Positions 22,620 through 33,925 of a stretch of DNA of 64,000 nucleotides are shown one piece after another (position 1 is the first letter of the stretch; the number at the start of each line of letters is the position of its first letter). Source of the DNA: Diplodia intermedia (lineage: Eukaryota > Ascomycota > Dothideomycetes > Botryosphaeriales > Botryosphaeriaceae); assembly GCA_021495925.1 (NCBI GenBank), contig JAKEKT010000004.1, positions 186,001 to 250,000 of the forward strand, written 5' to 3'. Both the position numbers and the translations under genes were made by a program. The notes under the pieces were generated by a model. It saw nothing but the letters and a program-made list of their open reading frames with translations, did not search any database and was not told the DNA's origin.

Positions 22620-23441
22620 ATGTTCACCGGCATCGTCGAGATCATCGGCAGTAAGCAGCACCACGGAGCTCCGCGTGCATTGTCTATTCATCACGCTGAT
22701 CCTCCCAGCCGTCTCCGTGCTGGAGAAGCAGGATGACACCGCCAGCGGCGGAGGCGGGACCTCCTTGACCATTTCCGGCGCCGAAGAGATTTTGGGCGAC
22801 TGCCACCTGGGCGACAGCATCGCGGTTAATGGTCAGCCTGCAGCACATCTGTCCCTCTGGCGGTCCCATGTTGACGCTTCGCAGGCACCTGCCTGACCGT
22901 CACCGAGTTCGACAAGTCCTCCTTCAAGATCGGCGTCGCCCCCGAGACACTCCGCCGAACAAACCTGGGCGCTCTCAAGCAGGGCTCCAACGTCAACTTG
23001 GAACGCGCTGTGTCTGCCTCCACCCGCATGGGCGGTCACTTCGTCCAAGGCCATGTTGATACCGTCGCGACCATCCTGTCTGTTACTCCCGATGGCAATG
23101 CTAAGACCTTCCGCTTCCAGCCGCGCGACAAGTCGATCCTGAGGTACATTGTGGAGAAGGGATTCATCACAATAGACGGCGCCAGCTTGACTGTGACGAA
23201 GGTCCAGGACGGGCCTGACGGTTGGTGGGAGGTCATGCTCATCGCGTACACTCAGGAGAAGGTTGTCACCGCGGGCAAGCAGCCGGGCGAGGAGGTCAAC
23301 GTTGAGGTGGACCAAGTGGGGAAATACGTCGAGAAGAGCGTGAACGGCTACTTTGAAGACAAGGCCAGCGGCGACATTGCCGTGCTGGAGAAGATGGTCA
23401 CCAGGCTGGTGGATGAGCGGCTGAAGGCTATTGGCAAATGA
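22620..23441 (+). CDS. rib5: Riboflavin synthase alpha chain
   Basis: Catalyses the last step of riboflavin synthesis, dismutation of two 6,7-dimethyl-8-ribityllumazine molecules. Three exons, 22620-22650, 22709-22831 and 22885-23441, give 236 residues, normal for the family. Exon 1 supplies the signature MFTGIVEIIG. Introns begin GTAAGC and GTCAGC and end CCCAG and CGCAG; both joins restore family sequence (IIGTVSVLEKQ and IAVNGTCLTVTEF). The first lumazine-binding repeat contains LGALKQGSNVNLERAVSAST and GGHFVQGHVD. The second contains RYIVEKGFITIDGASLTVTK. Both repeats look complete. Confidence 0.93.
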
Positions 23442-24343
23442 TCCGAGACACACCACGTGCGTCCACGGAGGAGTCCAATCACTGCCCGCCGCACCCGCAC
23501 GGAGGTGCGCTTACGGTCGTCGCTGGGGCGGAATTGTACTCGTGAAGGAGGACGCTTGGGCAGTGATTGCACGAATGCCCTGCCGCGGTGGCGCAGCCCG
23601 GCTTCGTGGGAGTGAGGCGGAGTGCAAGGCGGACGTGCAGTCACAATGTAGGCTCCCGTCACGTATATAAAGCTGCTAGACGTCCTCAGAGACCTGCTTT
23701 CCACTATCCTACAAGCAATACGGCCTCCCAAAGTACTCGATGGCACCACCTGGCCGGTTTTGGGCCGGGCCGCGTCCAGGCTCACTCTATTCGTCTCGTC
23801 TTATCAGGACTCGCCAGCACACCCGCCGAGCAGCATGCGCGTCTACGCCACTCCGCGACTAGAGCCGCCGTGCTGCGGCAATGGTCGCATCGTCGACGCG
23901 CGCTCGATGATGGCCTCGGCAAAATAGACTGCCGCACCTCTAGGCAACACTGCAGCGGCGATCGTCCCGGCAGCGGCGGCCGATGGTGTCGGCTTAGGGA
24001 CGACGCACTGCGCAACCATGGCCGTCGGCGATGCCGCCAATGGCCGGCGCAAGAGATGCATTGTCATGCAGAGGGCTTCTGGCTGGGTTGGAGGTCACGT
24101 TCGAGAGATCGGCGGCATGCGAGTAGGATGCGCATGCGGTCGTGTTCGATTGGCCTGCCCTGCCATTGACAGCTCATCAACGGCGGTAGAGCCTCAGCAG
24201 CTGCGCTTCCGTGCTCACTTCTCGTGCCGCCGTCGGGGTTGCCCCGGATTTCTGCCAGAGCCAACTCGCACAGCCGTTGTTTTGGCCTCCCCCGCTACAC
24301 AGACTCTTGCCCCCGCCCTCTCTCGCCCGTCACGCCATGCGCA
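23442..24343. other. Intergenic, 902 bp
   Basis: Between the riboflavin synthase stop and the next plus-strand start. Open frames occur on both strands but none shows family sequence, and their frames conflict. It is taken as 3' flank plus promoter. Confidence 0.4.
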
Positions 24344-26218
24344 ATGGACTGGTCGTTGCTTGATCTGGCCAAAGACGCCGAGGACGTGGCGTCCGGCCTG
24401 CAGGCCTTCGTCGACGCTCTTCCCGGCTGCGAGCGCGACTTCCTGGCCCACATCAGCGCTCTCTTCGCCATCAGCGCTGAGCTGAGGCGGCTGGACGAGC
24501 TCGTCAACCATCGATCATTCCGTCGCGCCGCCGCTCAGATCACGCCCGAGCTTGATCTCTTGTGTCCAAGCCTAGAATCCACGCTGGAGACGGTGAAGAT
24601 TGACCTTTTCGGCGTGAAAGCTGCGGCAAACCCTCGCCGGGCTTACGAGCGTCTGTGCGGCCATTTCGACCAGGAAGGTCGATCGTTCGCCGGCCGGCTC
24701 GTAGCATACCATGACTTGACTATGGGTCTTTCTGACATCCTACAAGGGTATGGCCATCGTTTTCCGTTCGAGGGACAGGCATGCTCACGCCCGCTAAGTG
24801 ACAAGGGAATCGAAGATTTAGATGTGGTAGTGTCCGTCGTCAGACGCCTGGGAGCTCGACAAGCCTTCCTCGATACCGACCGCCTTGGTAAGTCTTTGTG
24901 TGTTATTGACTACTCGGACTTGGTGTCAGGCTGAATGAGGCCTGATGCAATGGCCTGTTTGCCTGCGCGAACCCTGGAAGAAATTGTCAGTTGACTGCTA
25001 ATGCACCAGTAGAGTCTCCACCAGCACCCCTCAGGCAATCACCAGTGAGACCTCCATTGCGGACAATTCCACCATACGCCCCTCAGTCACCTGTCGTCAG
25101 CTCAGACGATTGGGATAGCGATGGTGTGTATCCAGCGGTACCTCAAGCACCAATGTCACCCGCTTTTTCCAATTCATCGTTTGACACATTCACGTCTTTC
25201 CCGACGTCGCCGAGTCTGGATTCTACTGGCTCGTATAGCCCAATCCATTGGGCTCAGAAGATCTTTGACGGACTGCATCCCGGAACCCAATTCCTTGGAC
25301 ATCTGGGCCAACCGTAGGATTTTCCGCGTGAAGCTCGGCCCATCCTTGGCTGTGCTGACAATGTTGCAGGACAAGATGTCTTGGTAGGGATATTCCTGAG
25401 GCTGTCAACAGACTTTTTGCGGAAGGCTTCCAGAAGGTTGTCGAGCAGTAAGTACGTCTCCAGTCTTGTCGCTTTCTCCTCTCTGATCAAGCAAGGCCGT
25501 TTGACGCAGCCGATTCATTTGTGAGGCTGTATTGGAGGCCGGCCGATCACCGCTCCAGACTGCTTTTTCTCACTAAGGATCCACTTGGCCGACGGTATCG
25601 CCACTGCATACCGCTCACATCGCTGAACATTCGACGGGTCGGCACTTGCCTGCAGCTATCAAGAGGGAACCAGTACGGAAATCGCCTGGATCTCTGGGCA
25701 AATCTCCGGTTCACCTGTTACGAAAGGATGGTGCTGTTCTTTTGCACCGCCGTAGCGCTCAAACGGCAAGATGCGATTGAAAGCCCGCTTCGGGCCGAGG
25801 ACTTTTTCCAGAACGGTGAGGATATGGAGTTCTCAGGCGAAATCAACGATGACCATTACCTCCATGCTTTTCGCGTGTTCAAGGACCGGAACACCGGTGC
25901 TGTCCGTTTCGAGGCAACCGCACGCCGCGGGCCGATGCAGAAAACCCCGATTTGGACGGCGTTCGTCACGGAATACATTGGCCGCAAGGGCTGGATGCGT
26001 CGAGTGGGACCGAAGATTTTGTCCATAAGCGTGTTACACCCGTACATCTTCTGCGACAACTACTCACCACCGAGGGGCAGAGACGGCCAGTTCGAGCTTC
26101 GCTTCACGTCACGGAAAGGTGCGTTCAACGTCGTCATCACCTAGCCAGCTGCTGACTCAGCATTCGTTTAGATTGTGATGACTTTCTTGCTGTTTTCCCA
26201 ACCATCAGGCTTCCATAA
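24344..26218 (+). CDS. Unrecognised fungal protein, 531 residues, five exons
   Basis: Exons 24344-24887, 25010-25313, 25370-25447, 25496-26118 and 26172-26218 join into one frame. Introns start GTAAGT, GTAGGA, GTAAGT and GTGCGT, with TGCTGACAA and CTGCTGACT branch-like sites in two of them. Residues 1-180 are predicted helical, starting MDWSLLDLAKDAEDVASGLQ and containing EDLDVVVSVVRRLGARQAFL. A Pro/Ser-rich linker with SPVRPPLRTIPPYAPQSP follows. The C-terminal 230 residues form a conserved-looking domain: SFVRLYWRPADHRSRLLFLT, NQYGNRLDLWANLRFTCYER and CDNYSPPRGRDGQFELRFTS. I recall a similar layout in hypothetical fungal proteins but know no function. The junction at 25495/25496 is the least certain. 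Confidence 0.68.
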
Positions 26219-26950
26219 CCGCGCAACAGTGCGACTCAGCATTTCTACGACTTACGAACTACGACTCACGACTGACGAATCTAACGGACATATACCCTAC
26301 GGCCGGTTAGGGCGGGAAGCGTTCATTCGAAGGGGGGGGTCGACCATTTGGCAGATTTTGCAAAGGCGGTCTTCTGGGTTTCGGCATGCGTCGCTCAGTG
26401 AACTACCGCTAAAGGACATGTTCGGGGACGACTGACCAACTCCAATATTCATTCTTGGAGCATGGTACATGCAACAATCTTAAGGGATCTGCGCTGGCTA
26501 TTATCTGCACCTGAGCGCAAGCTCCGTCGGGTGGCTTTGTTCGCATTCTTAGCATTACAACCAATAATATGTCTTCACGGCGATTGCTCCAACAGCAATG
26601 AATTTTCTCAGTGGCGCACGCGTGCACCGACCGGCCCGCGCATCATCTTAAGGCAAATTGAGGGCGCGGATGGCAGAAGCTGAGCGGCGCCGACGGGCCG
26701 AAATCCAGGCGGCGGTGGTGGCGGCCATGTGGGCGGGCAAAGCTGGAAGCCATCAGCGCCGGGTGAGTGGCCGGTGCCGGGCCAAGTGCAGGGGTGCAAG
26801 GGCGATAGGCATGAAAAGCCAACGCCGCGCACGGACGCCAGGCGCGACGCGGTTGTCCAGCGACAGAAAAGTCTACCCGGCGGCCTGCACTTTTTAACCA
26901 CCAAGTTCTTCCTTGCCATTTCCAGAATTTCCCCCCAATCCTCAGCAATC
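26219..26950. other. Intergenic, 732 bp
   Basis: 3' flank of the unrecognised gene and promoter of the arginine methyltransferase gene. No further gene is supported. Confidence 0.4.
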
Positions 26951-28281
26951 ATGGCCGACGACCGCATGGCCAACCTGGCCCACTCCGAGGCCCACTACTT
27001 CAACAGGTGCGCGCGCGTTTGCGACCCCAAAAGCTCTGTAGGACCCCGGCGCTGACGCTTCTCTTCGCAGCTACAACCACCATGGTGAGTCGCCCACGGC
27101 CGGCGAGTCTGCGCGGACGGGCTTGAGCTGACTGTTTGTCCAGGCATCCACGAGGAAATGCTGGTGAGGACTGCCTCTGCTACCCTTCGTGCCCGCGGCG
27201 CATCGCCCCGCGGCATGCGAGACACCCGGCTAACAGCCTCCGCAGAAAGATGAGGTTCGCACGCGCTCATACAGGGACGCCATCTACCAGAATGGCCACC
27301 TCTTCAAGGACAAGGTCGTCCTGGACGTCGGATGCGGTACATCCATCCTCAGCATGTTTGCAACCCTCCCCGCACAGCCTAGCCGCCCTTACAGCTTGCC
27401 AGTCCTAATGCGCCGGCAAATACAGGTTCGCCGTGAAGGCTGGCGCGAAGCATGTCATCGGTGTCGACATGTCGACCATCATCGACAAGGCCAAGGAGAT
27501 CGTCGAGGCCAACGGCATGTCGGACAAGATTACCCTGCTGCAGGGCAAGATGGAGGAGGTGGTTCTGCCCTTCCCCAAGGTCGACATCATCATCTCTGAG
27601 TGGATGGGCTACTTCCTTCTGTACGAGAGCATGCTTGACACGGTGCTCTACGCTCGCGACAAGTACTTGGCTCCCGGCGGCTTGATCTTCCCCGACAAGG
27701 CTACCATTTTCTTGGCCGGTATCGAGGACGGCGAGTACAAGGAGGAGAAGATTGGCTGTGAGTGGTTTATGCTGTGTTTGGTGGCGTTGCACTAATGCTT
27801 TGCAGTCTGGGACAATGTCTGGGGCTTCGACTACACGCCGCTCAAGTACACTGCCATGACCGAACCTCTGGTCGACACGGTCGACATGAAGGCCGTTGTC
27901 ACCGACCCTTCGGCCATATTCAACATTGACCTCTACACGGTGAAGGCCGAGGACCTCGCGTTCAAGGTGCCCTTCAGCCTCAATGTCCGCCGCAGCGACT
28001 TTGTCCACGCCGTCATCGCTTGGTTCGATATTGAGTTCAGCGCGTGCCACAAGCCCATCCGCTTCTCGACCGGCCCCCACACCAAGTACACGCACTGGAA
28101 GCAGACGGTCTTCTACATCGATGATGTCCTCACCGTGGAGGCGGGCGAGAAGATCGTCGGAACCTTGACCAACAAGCCCAACGAGAAGAACAAGCGTGAC
28201 CTGGACATCGACATCGAGTACAAGCTCGAGTCCGAGGCCACGCACAGGCAGTCCCAGGGATCGGGCAGCTACAAGATGTGA
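26951..28281 (+). CDS. rmtA: Protein arginine N-methyltransferase 1 (Hmt1/RmtA type)
   Basis: Type I arginine methyltransferase that makes asymmetric dimethylarginine on histone H4 and RNA-binding proteins. Six exons: 26951-27006, 27071-27084, 27144-27163, 27246-27355, 27426-27757 and 27806-28281, for 335 residues. Exons 2 and 3 are only 14 and 20 nt. The fourth intron starts GTTTGC, a weak donor. The SAM-binding motif is VLDVGCGTSILSMFAVKAGA, with Ser where animals have Gly, as I recall for fungal orthologues. The double-E loop is ISEWMGYFLLYESMLD and the THW loop is TKYTHWKQTVFY. The N-terminus HYFNSYNHHGIHEEMLKDEV matches the family and confirms the small exons. It acts in nucleus and cytosol. 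Confidence 0.94.
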
Positions 28282-29670
28282 GCCCGGCGGCGAAGTAAAA
28301 GACCATCTGGAGATGAGGCTAATGTTACACTAGGTGCTAATTGAACCGGGACAAACACTACGTTTGACGGTCGACTCCGCTCCGCCTGACTGAAGGACAG
28401 GGTCAGGCGTCGACGGCCGGAGCAGCTTCAGCAAGCTGGCAACCAGGCAAAAGCAACGGCCTACGTGATTAGACTCAATAGATGCACGGCAAACCGGGAG
28501 TTCTTCCATGGGCATTCGGCGACGGTGTTTCGTGCCATCTGGACCGTCGCCATCCAACTGGGCGAGGGGACCCGCACGGGGGTCGGCGCTGGGGGATCTG
28601 AAAAAGACGGACATTTAGTTCCAGCGCGATATTTCGGTTGGTTGGACACAAAAGTGGTTTCTCGCGAGACCAACAATGCATTTCTTCATGTTCACGTTTC
28701 TCTGCCCCGCTTGACGAGCGTTCCTGCTCCGAGGACGTGCTCCCTCGACTGTTGACAGCATAGGCTAGAGTTGGCGCCAACGACGCACGGTCGATGGCAA
28801 TGCAACCTTCGGCATGGAGAAAACGACGATGGTTCGAATATGACGTGTGTGCACGCTCGGGGAAATGGGCCTGGGCGTAGAGTTCATGGTGAAACTCGAT
28901 TCCGGCCAACCACATTGCTCAGCTCGGAACATGTCGGCGCCGGAGGGTGCGTCAGCTGTAACAGAGGAGCCCGTGTCTCGTATGCTCGCGCTGCAGGATG
29001 GCGTCTGGCGAGCTGATGCGTCAGCTTCAAGGCCAGAGACAGGAGGGGCTGCAAGATGCACGACAGAAGAATAAGATTGCGATAGGGCAGCGTCAGTCAA
29101 GTGGTACACGCCACGTGCAGAGCGGCATTGGCTGACTACCAGGTAGGGCGGCGAACCGTGCCCCAGGCGGCCGACGTTTCGACGCAGGATGGGAGCGCCG
29201 TCGGCCTCTCCTGAAGGTGGTGTGAGTAGAAACGGGTTAGAGGGCGGCGCCGGCGGCGTGCCATGTCGCCGAAGGCTGCTGCGGCGAGGTGATTTGCGCA
29301 ACCGGATCTGCAGCTGGGGAAGCAGAGGATCCCGCGTGTGCCTGGCACGCGTGATGAACCGCCCGGATCTGCAACTCAATCTCACGTTCCCTCATGCCGG
29401 GCCCCGTCCCAAGAATCGTCAAAAATTCCGATCTGCCCATCATTGGCTGCCGAGTCGGTAGTGCTCCCTTGCTGATGGCGCTATCGTCGCTGGCGCAGCC
29501 CTGCCATCCCTGGCCCGCGGCTCGACGTGCGGCATGGTTCTGCCTGCCAGCGCCGCTGCATAGCGCGCCCACGAGCCAGGCCAGCCCTTCTCATGGCCCC
29601 ATATCCATAGCCTCCGCCCGTCTCCCCAAGTCCTGCCGCCTGAACGCTGCCTGCCGTCTCCCAAACGACC
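28282..29670. other. Intergenic, about 1.4 kb
   Basis: Between two plus-strand genes. Many short overlapping frames occur on both strands, none with recognisable sequence or a consistent splice set. No tRNA pattern or repeat was found. Confidence 0.4.
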
Positions 29671-32139
29671 ATGGCGAGCTCCTACTGCCCCGGCGATCTC
29701 CTGGCCACGCAGACCGTCATCAACCGCGTGACGCCGTACAGCCAATCCTACGAGTGCGTGTCGAATTCTGCGGCTGGACGAGTCGCGGCGCTGACCTGGC
29801 GCGGAAACAGCATATATGACACGGCCCGGCCCTGCGTAATCGACGAAGAGGGCGAGGATTTCTATGGCTACGACACCGACGACGCCGCGCCCTCGGTGAA
29901 CATCCCGCGCTTTAGCAATAAGGATGCGACAGAGCGCGCGAGAAAGCGCTCCTCGCTGCCCCCGGCGCTCACCAGCGCGACCACGTCCATATACCGCACC
30001 GCCAATTCCATCATTTCGCAGCGCACCGCCGTCAGCAAATCCGCCGGCGGACTACAATTGCGCACCCAATTCGAGAGCTTCGAGAAGCCGCCGTGGGAAA
30101 TGCAGGCCCAGCCCGAGCGCCCTCTTTCCATGTTCGCCGCCGCCCCTTCCGGCAGCCTTCGCTTCCACTCAAAGCCCCAGAATGTCCTCCAGCTGCCCAT
30201 CTTCCAGAAGCTGCCGCGTGAGGTGTATGGGTGTATCCTGCAGCAGCTGGAGGTGCTTCATTTCGGAAAGGGCACCCAGAGCTGCACCACTTGCTACCTG
30301 CGCGACTTGCACAGCCTTGCGCTGACGAGCCGCGCGTGGGACAAGGCCGCAAGGAACAAGCTGTAAGCGCGCCCCGAACTGCTGCTGTGTCCAATTGTCG
30401 TTGACCCGTCCTTCTCAAGCTATTCCAAACTATGGTTGCCTCCTCCCGACGTCGCGGACCCCAGGCAGGCCAAGTCAAAGGCCCCTAGCCGCTTGAAACT
30501 GCTCCGGAAAACACTTCGAGAGAGGAGCGCCGTGGCGAAGCTGGTGGTCGAGATCAAGGCGTCGGAGATGCAACAGATCATGCTGCGCGCGAACTACAAC
30601 GAGGGACAGGCAATCCTGAACGATTTGGCCTCGATAGTCATGGCCTGCCCGAACCTGGAGAAGCTCGCCGGCTTTTACAGGATATACAACCATGAATTCG
30701 ACCGCCTCAACCACGCCTTGTCAACAAGACCGAACCTAAAAGAGCGAGCGTGGATCATAGGGAAGCCAATTAATTACGGCGCGGGCAAACTAACACAGCA
30801 ACAAGCATTCGAGCTCTACCCGGGCCCGACCGAGTTGTTCCTGCACCACCACGACGTCGCCACCAATCTGGAAACCCTATTCCTCCATGGACAGGATTCA
30901 GGGGCAATGGACTTCCGCGCCTTCGTCGCCACCTTCCGCAAGCTACCGCGCCTCCGCCGCCTCCACATCTCCAACTTCTCCGACTCCGACTTCAACGACC
31001 GCACCCTCGCCGCCCTGCCCCCAACCCTAACTGCGCTCCGCCTCGAAGCCCTAGACGGCGTCTCCGACAAGGGGCTCCTTCGCTTCGCCCAGTCGCCGGC
31101 GGCGGCGGAGCTGACGTCGCTTGCGCTCGTGCACCAGGAGATCGTCGACCTGCTCATCGTCATCGCCTTCATGCGGTCGTGCAAGAAGCTGGAGCGCTTC
31201 GCTATCGTGCAGGACGGATCACCCGGCGTGAGCAACGACGTGCCGCTGTTCCGGCCCGTGTTCGCGTCGCAGACGCTGCGCACGCTGCATTGGGACATCC
31301 TGATGCCGGCGCCCGCGACCGACGAGCTGGCCGTCAGCGTCGCGGGCGGCGCCTTCCCGTCGCTCGAGCGCCTGCGCGCGCCTTGCGATTACGACGGCGT
31401 GCTGCAGGATCTGTGCCGCCCGCGCGGCTGCGTGACGCTGCCGGATGACGAGCACTACTTCTACGTCAAGAACAGTAGCAAACGCAGCGATAACAAGAAC
31501 AACGGCGATATGCGGGACTCCATGAGCCCGCACGACGGCGGCCCCGTGCTGTGTGGCGGCATCAGACCGGACTCGTCTTCGTCGTCGTCACTGTCACCAT
31601 CCGGTAGGATAGAGTACACGCGCAACCTGGCGAAAGCGCGACGACGGGCGCAAGGCCGGATCGACGCGCGCGTCGAATGCTACTCGCCAACGACACGGTC
31701 GTCCCCGAAGGCGCACCGGACACGCAACTTCTCGGGCTCGACCTCGGGCGGGTCGTGGCGGTCGTGCTCGTCGTCGACCTACTCGACGTCGACGACGTCT
31801 GGCAACAGCGCCGCGAGCATGGGCAACAGCAGCAGCAACGGCATCATCCAGATCGTCGTGGAGAACGAGGACAACGTGGTGACGGAGCGCTTCTCGTTCG
31901 ACTACGTCGGCACCATGGGCAGCGCCGTCGAGTACGCGCTCGAGCCCGACGTCGAGGGCAGCCTGGACGCGGTCATCGGCGTGGGCGATCTGATGCTGGG
32001 GGCGCCGGTGAGGGGGTTGATGGGTTCGGGCGGCGGTGGGTTCAGGGTGAAGGATGCGTGCGCGGGTGGGCCGGCGGCGGGCAGGTGGCATCGGTCGAGG
32101 GCGCGGGTGAGGTTGATTGAGATTGGGGATTTCTTTTGA
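29671..32139 (+). CDS. F-box/LRR-like protein
   Basis: Two exons, 29671-30362 and 30420-32139, give 803 residues. The intron 30363-30419 begins GTAAGC and ends TCAAG. An acidic, Ser-rich N-terminal region precedes an F-box-like segment near residues 182-240: LPIFQKLPREVYGCILQQLE, then CYLRDLHSLALTSRAWDKAA. The middle is leucine-rich-repeat-like, with MACPNLEKLAGFYRIYNHEF, FRKLPRLRRLHISNFSDSDF and LPPTLTALRLEALDG. The C-terminal 200 residues are Ser/Gly/Asn-rich. F-box proteins of this kind are substrate receptors of SCF ubiquitin ligases; the substrate here is unknown. I cannot exclude a small unannotated intron inside the Ser-rich tail. Confidence 0.78.
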
Positions 32140-32797
32140 TTGGATGGGTCCGGTCCGATCCTACGCGTTCTGCTTGAAAAGGGGGCATTTCCTTTTTGAT
32201 GATCTTACACGTTCCTTTGGGGGTTCTCATTTCTTCTTAGTACCCTGGGGATCCATGGGCATGGGAAAAGGGCGTTTGGTGAAGTTCAGCGTGCGAGTTG
32301 GGGGGTTCTGCATCTATACGGTGTTGGTGGGTGGTCTTTTTTTTTTTTTTTTGTGCAGCGGTTGGAAGATGCCCGCACCTTACGGTTGTCTAGCTGGAAT
32401 GTTGAAGAAACATTCTGACTGTAAGCTGTGTTTTCTGACGCAGTCTCTGTGGTGTGGTAGACCTGTCGTTTGGTAAATGGTTTCTTAGAATGCAAACTGT
32501 ATTCCACAGCACGTCTCACGCGCTTGTGTGTAACCTAAAGTGAAGGCGCCAATGATACGTGCAAGCCCCGAGCTGACGTGACTGGTCCACAAGACAAGGT
32601 TGAATTGCACTTTCTGAGTCGGATTGCACCTGCAGCCTGGATTGCACTTTCGAAAGCATATTTGAATCCTTGACGTTCCCCTTGGCGTCTTTCGGGACTC
32701 AGGGTTTCACGCCACTTCTTCCATCTTTTCTAGCCTCGATTTGTTGAACTCCTCCCGACCCAAACGCCTTCAGCGTCGCCACGGGCCAACCTTCCAT
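32140..32797. other. Intergenic with TTGCAC-type motifs
   Basis: Contains a poly-T run near 32337-32351 in the flank of the F-box-like gene. The motif ATTGCACTTTC occurs at 32604-32614 and 32641-32651, with ATTGCACC between them at 32623-32630. A related set precedes the Clr5 gene. No gene is supported within it. Confidence 0.45.
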
Positions 32798-33490
32798 ATG
32801 ATGTTCGCGAGAACCCTCTTGCCCATCTGGGAGGCTTTCGTTGGAGCTGGAGCGCGCAGACCCGGCCTGCTGCTCTGTCCAGGAAAGGTTCAGAAGATCA
32901 AACAGGCTTTGAATAGTCTCGTCAGTGTTTTTGAGACACTGTTGGGTTTCCTTTCACCATCCAGTCCCAGGGAAAGTAAGGAGACCTACGTCCTGAGCTT
33001 GTGCGTCTTGCTCTGGATGATCCGGATCATGAAGCAAGCAACAGGGGAACAGGCTGTTGAGCAGCATCGATTGTGGAGATTGATTGGTGGCACGGCGGTG
33101 AGTGACTGATCCTCCTCTGTATCCCAGCACCTGGCTAATTAATTCACCAGGATAAATTCCAACATCTCACTCGTATGCGAGCAGGCCGCAGCGACCTTCG
33201 CCCCGGCTGAGTTCTTGCCGCAGATATGTGCAATGAACATACCTGGTCTCTTTCTTCCCGGTCCCTCCCTGAGTGATCCAAACGGGGCTTTCCAACGCGA
33301 GGACACAACACGCGTGCCCGATTCAGGCGTGCCCAGGTGGCAGGACGACAATTCCGATACCGTGAGGATATCCGACGCGGTGGGAGATGACTCTGGGTGC
33401 CTTGGTCCGGGATGCTCTAATGATGACTTGCTCGACGGTGCGTTTTCAATGGGTGATGTTTTCCCAGTGGATTGTGCTTTGTTGGATTGA
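32798..33490 (+). CDS. Possible small fungal gene, function unknown
   Basis: Best model: exon 1 32798-33097, starting MMFARTLLPIWEAFVGAGAR, and exon 2 33185-33490, ending GDVFPVDCALLD. The donor GTGAGT at 33098 is strong. The acceptor is uncertain: CAG at 33182-33184 keeps the frame of the downstream ORF, whereas CACCAG at about 33150 would give a short frame. The spliced product would be 201 residues, with a hydrophobic first half (YVLSLCVLLWMIRIMKQ) and an acidic second half rich in Asp/Ser (DDNSDTVRISDAVGDDSG). I recognise no family. It precedes the Clr5 gene on the same strand and shares promoter motifs with it. It may be an accessory or decaying gene. Confidence 0.33.
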
Positions 33491-33925
33491 ACCTAGTGTT
33501 TAAGAGACAGTTCGCCAGGAAGTATTTCACAACGCATGCGATTATTACTTCGTTACGTTAACCTCTTCTGCGTTTTGATTCTGCGAAGCAGGCAATACAT
33601 GGACCTCCGACTAGGTTGTTGAATGCAATTTCCTTTCGATCTTGATCGGCACCAAAACCAAATGTTCCCAACCTGTAGCTAAACAATCTGATCTTGGCTG
33701 CCTATCGGGGCGTCGTCAGGCGCCGAGGCTGAGTTGCACTTTCGGGGTCAAGGCTGCATTCGCTTACGTGCAGCTTGCACGTTTCGTCAGCCTGAGTTGC
33801 ATTTCTCAACTTTCCCCGCACTTAAGAACACGAGGAGCTCTCCCTTTGAGACATTTTGCGTGTTCTTGAACCTTCTATTACCAACACACTGGTCCCTGAT
33901 CTCCAAGGTAGCGTCAGGCCACATA
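33491..33925. other. Promoter region of the Clr5-domain gene
   Basis: GTTGCACTTTC lies at 33733-33743, CTTGCACGTTTC near 33774-33785 and GTTGCATTTC at 33796-33805. This echoes the motif set at 32604-32651 before the preceding gene. The first stretch, 33491-33700, shows nothing notable. Confidence 0.45.

Noticed and set aside
16226..23441. P450, PHD protein, CoA-transferase and riboflavin synthase as a biosynthetic cluster
   Set aside because: No backbone enzyme is present, and the neighbours are housekeeping genes on mixed strands.
28282..29670. Several ORFs of 80-206 codons in the gap after the methyltransferase gene
   Set aside because: The frames overlap on both strands and show no family sequence or splice linkage.
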